64,000 bases of DNA from Corydoras sp. C115. Taxonomy: Eukaryota; Chordata; Actinopteri; Siluriformes; Callichthyidae. A model generated the notes under the pieces. It had not been told where the DNA came from. It ran no database searches and was given only the letters and a program-made list of their open reading frames with translations. Made by a program: the position numbers and the translations under genes. Shown one piece after another: positions 23,436-34,953 of this stretch (the stretch's first letter is position 1; the number at the start of each line of letters is the position of its first letter). The DNA lies in assembly GCA_019802505.1 (NCBI GenBank), contig JAFMOC010000095.1, positions 226,001-290,000 on the forward strand, given 5' to 3'.

Positions 23436-23708
23436 ATTCATTCATTCATTATCTTCCACTTTGTCCTATATATATTAGGGTCGCGGGGGGGTTCCCCATG
23501 CCCATCCAGGGGAGAACGTTTTGGGCGCTGGGCAGATACACCCAGGACAGGGCGCCAATCTATCGCTGGGCACACACTCACACAGACACGCACACATACA
23601 CACATACACACACTATATGGGGCAATTTGGAGAACTCAATTGACTTGATCCATGGTTTTGGACTGTGGGAGGAAACCCACGCAGGCACGGGGAGAACATG
23701 GAAACTCT
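23436..23708 (-). mobile_element. V-SINE lacking the tRNA head
   Basis: The reverse-orientation copy starts at the (CATT)n tail and reads to GGGGAGAACATGGAAACTC. The part that would contain the A and B boxes is missing. This is the usual 5' truncation of a retroposed copy or a later deletion. Confidence 0.85.
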
Positions 23709-23889
23709 CCTGTAATATATCCTGCTGAAATGTTATGTTTGGGTTTTCCCAAATGTGGCACAAGAAATTAAGAAAATAAGCCAAACACTTTAATTTTGTC
23801 TTATCCATTCAAAGGTAAATATTCCAAAAGACTTGAGGTTTGTTTGCTTTTAACTTTGCACACCATCATTATCTTTGCACCCGGCAACA

Positions 23890-23985
23890 ATGGACGGTGA
23901 ATAGTAAAGCAATAAGGCACGAGAGGGCATGCATTATTGTGAAAAAATCACAACCTTGAGTGCCTTACTGCTTTTATCAAACATT
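23890..23985. repeat. Repeat family B, fragment
   Basis: AATAAGGCACGAGAGGGCAT, CATTATTGTG and ACCTTGAGTGCCTTACTGCT resemble the copy at 60588 (AACCTCGAGTGCCTTATTAC). Confidence 0.5.
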
Positions 23986-24348
23986 CATTCATTCATTCAT
24001 TCATTCATTATCTTCCGCTTTATCCTATATTAGGTTCGCGGTGGGGTTCCCCATGCCCATCCAGGGGAGAACGTTTCGGGTGCTGGGCAGATACACCCAG
24101 GACAGGGTCCCAATCTATCGCCGGGCACACACTCACTCACACAGACACGCACGCATACACACTCTATATGTTGCAATTTGGAAAACTCATTTGACTTGAT
24201 CCATGTTTTTGAACTGTGGGAGGCAACCGGAGAACCCGGAGGAAACCCACGCAGACACGGGGAGAACATGGAAACTCCACCCAGATGGGGATTCGAACCG
24301 GGAATCCCTAGTGCTGAGAGGCGAACGTGCTAACCACTAAGCCGCCCC
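23986..24348 (-). mobile_element. V-SINE, full length
   Basis: Six CATT units, full body, and a head reading GCTAACCACTAAGCCGCCCC. The last bases of the head differ from the other copies. It abuts AT-rich trinucleotide sequence. Confidence 0.88.
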
Positions 24349-24387
24349 TATAATAATAATATTAATTATTATTATTTATTAATTATT

Positions 24388-24470
24388 AAGAAGAAGAAGA
24401 GGAAGAAGAAGAAGAAGAAAAGGAAGAAGAAGAAGAACAACAACAACAACAATAATAAGAAGAAGAATAC
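24388..24470. repeat. (AAG)n / (AAC)n low-complexity tract
   Basis: AAGAAGAAGAGG-type units, then AACAAC, AATAAT and AAGAAG units. Confidence 0.9.
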
Positions 24471-25340
24471 TATAATAAGATTTCATTCAAATAAAAAAAT
24501 ATAAATTATCTTGTTAGTGTGTTAGCATAGCATGTTAGCATGACTTCATTATGCACTTTAAAAGCACTGTTCCCTTGGAGCTAGGAAAAGGACATCTTTG
24601 TTTGCTTTGCTTTGCCTTTATTAAAACATAATGTCACTTTCGGCCTTTGTAAGTGATCTTTGTGCCACCCAGAGATACTAATCCCACACGTACTCCTTTT
24701 GCAAATGCATTACAACACATCAGCCCCTACAAATCCTATTATTTGCTCAGGCCAGGCAAACAGCGGTCACAACCATCTCCTTAAATGTGAAGTACCTCTG
24801 GGATTCTTCCACTGCTTAAGCTATGTTCAGCATTAACACATTTTAGGCAGGGAGCAAAGTCGTTCTTTAATATGCAAATTATTTAAATACAATTAAATAA
24901 ATAATTTGACACCTGGCAAATTCTAAGAGTTCAAAAATAATTACACTACTAAGGTGTCAAGTGGGATTTATTTCTATTATTTATAACATTATGGTAATGG
25001 GTTTAGTAATTGTACTAATCTCATAAATAAATTCATAAGTGTATTAGCACTGGTTATATTTGTTACTCATTGTAACATGGCAATAAGGGCTTGACCCAGG
25101 ATGCACAAGGCAACCCACTAAACTGAACAAAAAGAAGGAGGAGAAGTACTGTGTGAGTAATATATTTCAGTTAAACACAAATGTTTTGTTGTGGTGGTGC
25201 ATTTTGAACTCCAGTCACTTTGTACAGTGTTCTCTACTAACCACTCACAGAACTTAGTGCTTTTATCACAAAATAAAAAAAAAAAAAAAATCATTAAAAT
25301 TAACTTGGAAACAAGTTTATTTAATAAAAATATAAATTCC
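24471..25340. other. Intron, unique sequence
   Basis: No exon is recognised. An A run lies at about 25274-25290. Confidence 0.4.
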
Positions 25341-25343
25341 CAC

Positions 25344-25514
25344 ACGGCGCGGTGGCTTAGTGTTTAGCACGTTCGCCTCTCAGCACTAGGGATTCCCGGT
25401 TCGAATCCCAATCTGGGTGGATTTTCCATGTTCTCCCCTTGTCCCTCTGTGTTTCTTCCCACAGTTCAAAAACATAGATCATGGTCGATGAAATTCTCCA
25501 AATTACCCCATATA

Positions 25515-25580
<66 letters not shown>

Positions 25581-25703
25581 CCAGCGATAGATTGGCTATC
25601 TGTCCTGGGACTGTCTGCCCATGCTCCCCTGGAAGGGCATGGGGAACCCTCCTCCGCGACCCTAGTAGAGGATAAAGCGGAAGATAATGGATGGATGGAT
25701 AAA
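25344..25703 (+). mobile_element. V-SINE with an expanded internal (TG)n
   Basis: The head reads ACGGCGCGGTGGCTTAGTGT. The body is complete, but the GTGTGT segment normally a few units long is expanded to about 30 TG units (25521-25579). The tail is (GGAT)n. The flanks ATAAATTCCCAC and ATAAATTTTCAC form an imperfect target duplication. Confidence 0.88.
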
Positions 25704-25979
25704 TTTTCACATATTTGTGTTCCCTACCCGCAATAGAATTAAAATGAGACACAAAATAACTTAATTTCATTGCAAATTTCATTATATCCTTTGTTCTGAT
25801 ACAAAATAATTGTATTTTCTGTTAACCAGATCAAGAGTCAAGTGGTCATAGAACTGTTTTTGAAAATACACAGTGTGGTATAAAGTTTAAAAATGCATGG
25901 TCTACAAGTTTTTCATTCAAGGAACTACAGTAAATAGAGTACAATCATGGGCCAACAGGAAAACTGAAGTATATCACCC

Positions 25980-26076
25980 AGGCAATGTAGATTGTGGGAG
26001 GAAACCGAAGAACCCACAGGAGAACATGGAAACTCCACTTAGATCGGTATTCGAACCATGAATCACTAGTGCTGAG
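25980..26076 (-). repeat. V-SINE head fragment
   Basis: GATTGTGGGAGGAAACCGAA, GAACATGGAAACTCCAC, TTCGAACCATGAATCACTAG and TGCTGAGATG are diverged reverse-strand SINE sequence. Confidence 0.7.
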
Positions 26077-27397
26077 ATGCACAATAACCCTTTATGTATT
26101 CCTTTCAATTGTGAAATTGGATCAGTCAGATCAAATGCAGCTCTCCTAACTATATATTGTGTCAGGAACCTTATGCTACATTCAATTAATAGTAAGATCA
26201 GCTATAATGCAAATAATTGTTGGATTGGGTTCACTGTTTACAAGTTCTTCTCACCCCTGAATCTGCATGAGGTAGCATTCTGTATGTAAAAAATCTAGTG
26301 TAGTTTGGTATTGTTATTTATTGAGGGCTTAAAATACAGTGGGTAAGCACTGGTGAAGCTTATCATACGTGGTACTAAGTCACTCCTTGTGTAGGCTACT
26401 GATGTGAAGTTAATCTGATCTTAATTTAATTACACTATTAGTCGAAGGGGCACATACTTTTGGTATTTGTTAAAAGAATGTTCTGACATTGCACAGGTAT
26501 GGGGCAGCTTGCATGTTAATTAATAATGAACAGTCTGACAATATGCCGAGGCATGACAGCGTTAAGCCTGCCACTGCTTCCTTTGCATATTAATAGATCC
26601 TTCATTATTATTTAATATGACAGCTGCTTCAAGGACCACGATCAGACCCCATTCCCATTATTTGCTGTTTGTTGCTTAGTGTGACAGTATCAAGATTTTT
26701 TTTATTTGTTTTATTTTAGAGTCCTTTTCCCAGTGCTGCTGTCTTAGGTCTGGCTGTCATGCAACACACCTTTGTTTGTTTATAGTCTCAGAGATCCTAC
26801 TGTTTGTGGGAACAACAGACTCATTATTTAAAGGTGACTTTAAAAAGCCCAAACAGTGCAATCTCTGCTATTGTTGCCATGAATGATAATGAGAATTAAT
26901 GAGCAAAAGTGGGATGTGCTGTTGCTACGTTTAGATGTACAAGGGTGCAGGGAGATTTGAGTGGCAGTTGCAGCAGGGCATAATAGGCCTTATCCTTCGC
27001 TTGCCAAGCTCAATCAAATATTGGCAAAATTGATTGATAAATAATGCCAATTAAAGATAAGGTAGCTAATTTTCACTTATACAGTTGATGATGTTTTGAC
27101 TGGAAGCCAAAGACATATTGTCAGCAGCTATAATTGGGTGTGAGATAAGGGACTTGACAATCATATCACCATGTTTTCCCACATATATAATTGGGCACCA
27201 CCCCAAAATATATTGACATCCACCCAAGTGCATGTCATCATGTTTTGCTTGTTGTATACTAATCAATGTGTTTGAGGTAATATGGCAGTAAATAATATGA
27301 TGGTCAATAAACACCAAGTCATGCTATCAGATGAAATAGAGGGTTGTCAAATTTGTTTTAACTAGTATAAATTGAAATATCATAATTATGAATTATC
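26077..27397. other. Intron, unique sequence with candidate regulatory block
   Basis: No exon is recognised. About 26380-27060 is non-repetitive and motif-rich, as described in the next entry. 27066-27317 is ordinary AT-rich sequence. Confidence 0.45.
26470..26760. promoter_or_regulatory. Candidate enhancer, SOX/POU and TALE/E-box motifs
   Basis: TTTGCATATTAATAG at 26582-26596 is an octamer/homeodomain composite, TGACAGCTG at 26618-26626 overlaps a TALE site and an E-box, and GTTAATTAATAATGAACAG lies upstream near 26516. The density in unique sequence suggests an enhancer, but this is motif reading only. Confidence 0.28.
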
Positions 27398-27731
27398 ATT
27401 CATTGATTCTTTATCTTCTGCTTAATCCTTAAATAGGGTAACTCCCTAGGGGTTCCTCCCACTTCAATGCCCATCCAGGGGAGAACTATTTGGGTGCTTG
27501 GCAGATACACCCAGGACAGGGCGCCAGTCCATCACTGGGGACACTTACTCACACAGACACACATTATATGGGCAATTTGGAGCATTAAATTTACTTTGTA
27601 TCCATGTTTTGGACTGTGGGAGGAAACCAATGCAGACACAGGAAAACGTAAATTCCAACCAGATTGGGGTTTGAACCTGGAATTCCCAGTGCTGAGTAGC
27701 AAATGTGCTAACCACTAAGCCACCATGCAGC
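27398..27731 (-). mobile_element. V-SINE, older copy
   Basis: Complete but diverged reverse-orientation copy, ending in GCTAACCACTAAGCCACCATG. It stands only about 70 bp from an opposite-strand copy at 27805, so the two form a long inverted repeat. Confidence 0.88.
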
Positions 27732-27804
27732 AAATAACTAATTTGAATAAACTATTCAACTATTGAATAAATAACTACGAATTTTCATACATAACTTATG
27801 ACGT

Positions 27805-28151
27805 GGGCGGCACGGTGGCTTAGTGGTTAGCACGTTCGCCTCTCAGCGCTAGGGATTCCCGGTTCGAATCCTCATCTGGGTGGAGTTTCCATGTTCTCCC
27901 CGTGTCTGCGTGGGTTTCCTCCGGGTTCTCCGGTTTCCTCCCACAGTCCAAAAACATGGATCAAGTCAATTGAATTCTCAAAAATTGCCCCATATAGAGT
28001 GTGTCTGTGTGAGTGAGTGTGTGCCCAGCGATGGTGTGGGCCCCTTGGGTCTATCTGCCCAGCGCCCGAGACGTTCTCCCCTGGATGGGCATGGGGAACC
28101 ACACCGCCACCCTAATAGAGGATAAAGCGGGAGATAATGAATGAATGAATG
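27805..28151 (+). mobile_element. V-SINE, young copy with target duplication
   Basis: Full-length copy with an intact head GGGCGGCACGGTGGCTTAGT and an (ATGA)n tail. The 12-bp duplication AACTTATGACGT occurs at 27793-27804 and 28152-28163. A few bases near the middle are missing (GATGGTGTGGGCCCCTTGG region). Confidence 0.94.
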
Positions 28152-28383
28152 AACTTATGACGTATAGCAGTATCTTTTAATTGTGACTTTAAATGTTTTT
28201 CATAATTACAAGTATATGTGTATTACATGAATTTGCTGTGAATTTTACTTTTTATGTTAAAATTTCAAAAGCAAAACACAGTTTCTAAACACAGTGATGG
28301 ATTGGAGATAAAGGTGGTAATATAACGTTAAGCTCCTCCAGTTATGGGTTTGAACCATATCCTGACCTATTATAATCTTACTT

Positions 28384-28500
28384 CATCTCATCTCATTATC
28401 TCCTACTTAATACTATATTAGGGATGTGTGGTGTGTGTGTGTGGGGGGGGGGGGGTGTCCCCATGCTCATCTAAGGAAGAATGTTCCCAGGACCCAGGGT
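28384..28500 (-). repeat. V-SINE tail fragment
   Basis: CATTATCTCCTACTTAATAC, TATTAGGG, a G run of about 13, then CCCCATGCTCATCTAAGG and CCCAGGAC resemble the tail side of the SINE. Confidence 0.55.
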
Positions 28501-30139
28501 GTAAAAAAAGGTTTCAAAACTTTATATTAGGGATTTAATCGTAACATGTTCCAATAAGTGGATTAAAAAAGGCTTAACTACAGTTTACTTTGTACAATTT
28601 CATAGAAAGTAACTGATACATTAAACTCCTTTTGCCACAGTTTTAATACAAGATGTCCCAAAGCTTATTTCTGTTTATTTTTTCCTCCAGCCAGCTTTTA
28701 CTGGTTTTTTATTTTTATTTTATGCCTTGCATATTATTTAGAAAATGGTTGACTGTGGCCGATTATACATAAATGAAAGCTGACCTTCAGCTGGACTGGA
28801 GGCTACATCTAACATGATGAGGGGTAGCTCTCTCACCCAGATCACGTGCAGCTGGAAGGCATGCATATGGAACAGCATCACACACTAGCAAACGAGTGTG
28901 GCCACTCTGACATCATGTATACTGTACGTCAATATGGTCCTGATGTATTCTAAAATGCAAACAAGACCTGGAAATGAGATGCATCTTTGTCCCAAGCTGC
29001 ACACAATCCCCAACACCATCTGCCCATCAGCTGCTTGAAGAAGCTGGGTAGCGTACTAATGCCACATGTTCGATATATCCAGGACCGCACACTCAGGCCA
29101 GGACTCTCACACCAGGAGCACTAATGGCACCACTCAAGTCATGTCAGAAGGATGCGACTGCTAAATGTTGATGAGTTTACCAATCAGACACATCTGCATT
29201 AGTGGGTGGTCAATAGACCATAGTCAAAGCCATCAAATGCAGAAGTATTTAGAGATTAGTGTTTGCCTGGCAATTATATGTGAAACATTGCCCAGAGAAA
29301 TAAATTTGAAGGTGGTAGGAACAGTGGAAAATGTTTTAAGTTTTTAGTTTCAGTTTGCCTGTGTAAAATAAAATGTAACTATATTGCTGTTCCATCAACA
29401 GTTTGGGCATTAAATGGTGATCTACAAATTAAAATAATTATACAAATTCAATTTGTATAAATATTCTGTTTTTAATTTTGTTGCTAATTTTCAGCAATTA
29501 TCTGACTCATATGAATGATTTCTACCAGGGAAAGTTACAGCAATGACCTCCTTCTGAGAAATCAAAAACTACTGTTTCTTTATAAACTGTAGCACATACA
29601 AAACCAATAAAAGTGAAAGGTTCGATATATTCATGCATAATAATTTCACTATGTGCTTTCATACCATCTCTTAAGTATGTTTATGAGTCTGTATTGAAGC
29701 TCAAGGATTGTAAATATAATGTCCTTTCTTTCTGCTGCCATGTTGTTCCATTCAACTACAATAAGCTTTATATTTATAATTGCATACCAGAAGAACATTG
29801 AATTTCAGTGTCACTTATCTTTTCTTTATGTTAAATAAGATAAGGGCATGTGATCAGGGGTCTGTGAAGGCCATACCAAATGTTGCTGGACAAATGTTAT
29901 ATTCCTTTCTAGGAGTATTTAGACAGGATTATTGTTATGCCATTCTTTTAATGTCATTATATTGCTGCTAACTTAATGTCTTTTGGGAAGTTACATAAAA
30001 ATATTTAAGCTGCCAAAAATGATACAGAAGACTTTATTATGAAAGGAACTAGTATTTAGTTTTAAAGTTGATGAGATTTGACCAGTTTCATGTCATTATG
30101 TCAACAATGCATAACAATAAGTAACAAATGAAATCAGTT
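28501..30139. other. Intron, unclassified
   Basis: No exon is recognised. The part 28780-29160 is less AT-rich and may be an old transposon remnant; I could not assign it. Confidence 0.35.
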
Positions 30140-30358
30140 TGGTTTATGAGGAGACACAGTGGATTAGTAGTTAGGACATTTGACTTTGCGGATGAGGATT
30201 TAGGTTCGAAATCCCAGTCTGGGTGGAGTTTCCATGTTGTCCTCATGTCCATGTTTTCTCCTGGTTTTCTGGTTTCCTTCCACAGTTCAATTATGTGAGT
30301 TCAATGGAGAACTCCCCCCGACCCAAGTCTCTAGTATAGGATGCGGAAGATAATGAAA
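30140..30358 (+). repeat. V-SINE, internally deleted
   Basis: Head GAGACACAGTGGATTAGTAG, then GGTTCGAAATCCCAGTCTGG and the TTTCCATGTTGTCC core. It jumps from CCACAGTTCAATTATG to a shortened tail, AGGATGCGGAAGATAATG. Confidence 0.75.
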
Positions 30359-30360
30359 TT

Positions 30361-30543
30361 AAATAGCATAATTTAGCAGACGCTTTTATCCAAAGCGACT
30401 TACAAGGTGAACACTGGGTTAATCACAACATCCCTGGAGCAATGAGGGTTAAGGGTCTTGCTCAAAGACCCACACTGGTAACTTCAGTGGACCTGGGATT
30501 TGAACCGCCAACCAATGCCCTAACCACTGTGCTACCACTCCGC
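30361..30543 (-). mobile_element. Second tRNA-derived SINE family
   Basis: On the minus strand the head GGTAGCACAGTGGTTAGGGC is followed by a B-box-like GGTTCAAATCCC. It ends in the teleost-wide tail seen on the plus strand as TTTAGCAGACGCTTTTATCC and AAAGCGACTTACAA. It directly abuts the V-SINE before it. Confidence 0.75.
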
Positions 30544-30556
30544 TATGAGATGATTG

Positions 30557-30832
30557 TGTGATGGTAGCGCTGTGGGAGGAAAGGCAGAGCCGGGGATGTT
30601 CATTGGAAGAAATTAATGCAACTGATGTGGCTCCACCTGATGAACATGTGCAGCCTTCATAAGCTTTATCCTTGCATGCTGCCAGGAGCGGGAATTTCGT
30701 CAGTACTATCGACCAACAGTTACATGTTTAAATGTACTTTTGAATATTGTCTGTTTAAATAAAGACTGTTCTTGTTGGTGAGAAATCCTGTCTCTGGCCC
30801 TCACTGGATCCCATCCAGTTACAGAAATATTT
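30557..30832 (+). repeat. LTR-like sequence, possible solo LTR
   Basis: Starts TGTGATGGTAGCGCTGTGGG, contains CCTGATGAACATGTGCAGCC and AAATAAAGACTG (a polyadenylation-type signal), and ends GTTACA. It shares its order of motifs with 52814-53095. No matching target duplication was found, so the boundaries are uncertain. Confidence 0.4.
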
Positions 30833-31849
30833 TGTTGCCCAAATGTATATTAATTAAAGGAATATTTTAAAACAGTAAGCTAGAGATGGTGATTCTGTCA
30901 GCGTCTGAGGAGACATTCGACATTATTGTGGAATTTGTGTGAAAGCACTTTTAACAACATAGAAAAAAGGAGTTTGTTAAAAAACAAAACGTCTAGCCAA
31001 TGACTGAGCACCAGATATTGTGAAGATAGCCAGTTTTCCACCTTTAACTATGCATACAATTTCTTAATACATATAAACAGTTTTTATCATTGCATGTCAG
31101 AATGGATGCATCTCCTAACAGTGATTATAGTTACGATAACCATTAGCAGGAAATTTGCTTATTTGCAAATGTACATGTTTTGTATTTGACTTGAAGTTAG
31201 TATCCCACACAGAATTAAGAGGCATATTGTGTTGTGTGTGTGGCTGTTCACCATCTAAGCTTGTTGGTGCTGGCTGTTTCCACTTTGTCGTATACCCCAA
31301 CCCATTTATTTAGCAGAGAAACCATGACAACTTGTCACTCCTGAACAACTCCAACGCCATCTGTCATTTTTAAAGCAGTGAGACAAAAGAAGTGTGTTTG
31401 TGAATAGGAATAAGAGAAGATGTAAAAAGATTATAGGACTTTAAACTTTAAACATTCCATCAGTTTGTTTACTGTGTGATCCGAAAGAACAAGACTGATT
31501 ATACAGACAGATGATTGTAATGCTATGCTTTATTAAAAATGTTCTCCAGATGCTTAGTTAATTTGTGTAGCAGTTGTGTGACTATGTCAAAGAGCCTGTA
31601 AATTATGTGTGGAATTGTGTTTCTGATTGTTTTATGCCTGTAAGATTGCCTGTCTTTTACAAATGACTTGATATTTCGAAGACGGATAAATAACAATAGG
31701 GCGATGCAACTTTTTCATTTGTATTTCAGACGTTGGCACTCTAAAATGCTTAGATTCTCAGACATACAGTATTTGAAGGCAAGGAATTTCTCATCACTTG
31801 ATTTGGGCTTTTTTTGAACTATCTCCACTCTCTTTGTTCTCTTCTGCAG
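30833..31849. other. Intron flank upstream of exon 31850
   Basis: Unique AT-rich sequence, ending in a strong polypyrimidine tract (CTCCACTCTCTTTGTTCTCT) and the acceptor TGCAG. Confidence 0.5.
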
Positions 31850-32011
31850 GTCTCACAGCTGCAGCTGCAGCAGCAGCTGCTGCCACAAATGCTGCCATTG
31901 CAGAAGCCATGAAGGTAAAGAAGATTAAGCTGGAGGTGATGAGTAGCTACCACACCAATAGCGCCCACCATGGTCATGATTCAGAGAATGGAGACCTCAG
32001 CTCCAGTGTGG
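31850..32011 (+). CDS. dach1: dach1 exon: alanine tract and KVKKIKLE segment
   Basis: 162 bp, entering at phase 1 and leaving at phase 1 (donor GTCAGT). With the preceding exon it reads T-GLTAAAAAAAAATNAAIAE, then AMKVKKIKLEVMSSYH and DSENGDLSSSVG. The nine-alanine tract, the conserved KVKKIKLE and the acidic DSENGD stretch match DACH1. The HTNSAHHGH part between them is the variable portion. It forms part of the flexible linker between the two dachshund domains. Equal phases at both ends mean exons can be added or skipped after it without changing frame. Confidence 0.97.
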
Positions 32012-33479
32012 GTCAGTAAACTTTTAAATTGTTTTATTGTGCAACATTTGAATGCTATTAAAGCATTAAGCCACAAGGAAACATGCATTATTATAAATAA
32101 ACTATGGGAAAGAACCATGGTATAATCCATGATGTCCAGTAGTTTGTCATTTTCTCTGCCACCATAACCAGAGAGTCCAGCTTCATTCCAACCACAGAAC
32201 CAGCCCATCTGATAAGTTTGTCTAACCTGTGTTTGCCCTTTTTGGATATGTAAATTTGGCAAAACCCTCAAATCCCACATTTCATCTAGCACATGATACC
32301 ATTGCTAAACTCATGATTATCTATGTGGAACACAGTTGTCAACTGTAAAAAGTGTGGGAAGGATTCTGCAGCAGACAACACACCGACAACATCTATACAC
32401 ATATTTCTCTAATGTCATTTTATTTTGTTGTTCTTACAGAGGTTCAGCTAGTGTCATTATGGATGCAGTATGTGTAACATCAGTTAATCTTGAAAATTAA
32501 AACTTATTAATACAGTATATTGGCTTTGAGTTGCCAAAAGTCTTACAAAGCATAAATATTTTTCAGGGTTTTGCAAACTTTGCCATTAAAATTAAACTTA
32601 AATTCAATCAGTCCTTTTAGCTATGGAGTTTTGCTTGTGCAGCCATTAACAGAGCAGTTCTGGTATTGATATAAAGCTAAATTGTCTGGTGCTTAAGAGC
32701 CAATAGATAGCCCACATTCGTAAAAATGTTTATAAAAATTAATAATAAAAAAAGGTGGGTGTGACACTTGTATTTCTTTCTCCTTTTTTGGGTAAGCACC
32801 TTTTTTCTGGGGTGATGTGATTCACTTTCCGTGTCACTGGAATTCTAATTGGCACTAGTTTGCAGCTCTATTTAAGGCTCACGCAGCTTCCCTTCCTACA
32901 AGTTTATTGCTTGTCCCATATGTCTGCCAAGCATTTGTTCATGTTTGTAAATCTAATACTAAAAATTGTAAGACTGCCTTTTATCATGAGGGGCACCAAG
33001 ATTTCCCTGCTTAGTACACGGTGGTACATCCCTCCTTTGAGCCCAGCAATTCAGGGGACATCAGACATCAGGGACTCACATATAATTCATGCTGGTGGTT
33101 CCGCAACAGGCCTAGGAGTTATATTTATATTTTAGTTTTTGTTTTGCCTTTAAAGATCTTCTTTTCTATAGATTTTGTACCTGTATCCTGCTGTTTTATC
33201 GAATAGACCTGCACCTATTCACCTTGCCCCTACTTACCTGAGATATTGACAGAAACCAATGTAAACCAGTAACATTTTGACTACAGTGTGAACTATATCT
33301 GTCTAATCGTCCACCTGTCCCACATACGCAAAATAGGACAAATGTCTGTACGTCCTTATTAATGGATTTCAACCAATATTTCCTTTGAATAAGTTGGACA
33401 GTACATGTTACCTCTGGGTGACCAGTGCAGAAAGAAGTATGGATGGATATAAGTGGACTGTGAAATGGGGAGGCACATA
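32012..33479. other. Intron, unique sequence
   Basis: Start of the 25.6 kb intron. No exon or clear transposon is seen. 33196-33480 may be degenerate transposon sequence preceding the Tc1 fragment. Confidence 0.4.
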
Positions 33480-33800
33480 ATTGAGAACTGTGGGACAATT
33501 ATTATATTGAGGGAAAGGGCGTGGGCCCTATTGTATCTTAGAATCAATTACCAATGAAACATATTGATGAAACAGTGCTATGGTTTGGGTCAGGTTTTGA
33601 ATCATAGGGGGTATGTGCCTAGATTACAGCGTTTTGTAGACAGACAGACAGTCAAGCATGGGGGTGGGAGTGTCATGGTTTCGGGCTGCATGAGTGCTGC
33701 TATCTGTGGGGAGCTAAAGTTCATTAAGCGAACCATGAATGCTTGCATGTACTGTGACATACTAAAGCAGATCATGATCTAGCCAGCGGTTTAGACATTA
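33480..33800 (+). pseudogene. Tc1-like transposase fragment
   Basis: The reading DETVLWFGSG, then QTVKHGGGSVMVSGCMSAA and CDILKQIM, corresponds to the middle of Tc1-family transposases (the KHGGGS(I/V)MVWGCF block followed by YxxILKQ). The D-D-E catalytic set is not complete. LTR element 2 lies directly after it, so the remainder may have been lost or separated. Confidence 0.75.
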
Positions 33801-33809
33801 ATGACTGGC

Positions 33810-34226
33810 TGTCAGGGTTGGGAGTGCTAGGCCATTCCCCCCTGTTTTATCAGTTCAGTATTTGTCCGTTCGGGGTTCCCGTAGGTAGGGCCCATCCCCG
33901 TGGCTTGAGATTGTGTCCTACCTAATTACGTGTGGCCTGCTGACTTCACTTAAAGAGCGCATGCTCCCTGAGTCAGCAGGCCAGCATTATAGTTGTCACT
34001 ACGTTTTTGTTGTTAGGTTGCGTTGTTACTATTTGTTCATTTATTCTGTATTTTTGGTTGTCCCGGCACGTTCCTCCCGTGTTCTGGGTTTGCGTCATCG
34101 CATATTGGATTAAACTACTCCTTGCTGTTTACCTGGTCCCCTGGCTCGCTCTTTTTACAACGCGTGCACCTCGCCTTGCGTAGCACCGTGCAGTGCCTCC
34201 GTTGGACAGACGACGCGCTTGTGACA
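33810..34226 (+). repeat. 5' LTR of element 2
   Basis: About 417 bp from TGTCAGGGTTGGG to GCGCTTGTGACA, beginning TG and ending CA. It is complete. Confidence 0.88.
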
Positions 34227-34362
34227 GAATGCTGGCCTCAACACCTCACGAAGTACAGGAGTCCTCGTTCGGGTAAGTGCCACATATTTTTTTTATTATT
34301 ATTCCCCGCTGCCGCATATCCCGTTTCGTCGGTCCTCCCCGGCAGTCGGGTCCTTAGTCATT

Positions 34363-34585
34363 TTTTCCGGCTGCAGCATTTGCTGTGTTAGCTTGGCACT
34401 AGCCAGGCCAATAGCTGCTTCTCCGGCTGCAGCATTAGCTGCTTAGCATCAGCGCTAGCCCCGCCAGCAGCCGCTTCTCCGGATGCAGCATTTGCTGCGT
34501 TACCTCGGCGCTAGCCCTGCCATTAGCCTATTCTCCGGCTGCAGCCTTAGCTGCATTACCTCGGCGCTAGCCCCGCCATCTAGTC
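34363..34585 (+). repeat. About 55-bp leader repeats, four copies
   Basis: Units of the type TTCTCCGGCTGCAGCATTAG followed by CTGC...CGGCGCTAGCCCCGCC repeat about four times between the 5' LTR and the first ORF. Confidence 0.8.
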
Positions 34586-34614
34586 TTTATCCGCCCTCCG
34601 CGTGGATATATACG

Positions 34615-34953
34615 ATGAGGGTTATCGATCGCGTCCCGGAGTATGGGGAGATCATTCTCCCTCTCTCTGTTCCGTGTAAGCTCCCAGCACCTTGCGACGG
34701 AGTGGCTTTGAAGCCGCTCCCGTACATCATCGTAAGTCGCAAGGTGTTTGAATGCGTTACCAGTCGGGAGCTATCAGACAGGTGGGCCGAGAGCTTAGTG
34801 GCCACCGGGGATGACTGCCTCACTTTGGCCAGCCAGTTCGAGGCGGCCTTCCTAGGCATGTTCACCCCGGGTTCGGATGCCCGTGCCGTCAGCGAGCACC
34901 TGGGCGCTGTCAATAGAAGGTTCGCAGCGGGAATCCTCCCTGCGAGCCGATAG
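34615..34953 (+). CDS. Short ORF of LTR element 2, unknown (Gag-like?)
   Basis: Open from ATG 34615 to TAG 34951, 112 residues: MRVIDRVPEYGEIILPL, then VFECVTSRELSDRWAESL and FEAAFLGMFTPGSD. The frame is open upstream to an ATG at 34483, but that part is made of the 55-bp leader repeats, so 34615 is preferred. Its place after the leader is that of gag. I recognise no domain or zinc knuckle. It may be a Gag N-terminal remnant or an element-specific protein. Confidence 0.5.
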   Translation: MRVIDRVPEYGEIILPLSVPCKLPAPCDGVALKPLPYIIVSRKVFECVTSRELSDRWAESLVATGDDCLTLASQFEAAFLGMFTPGSDARAVSEHLGAVNRRFAAGILPASR

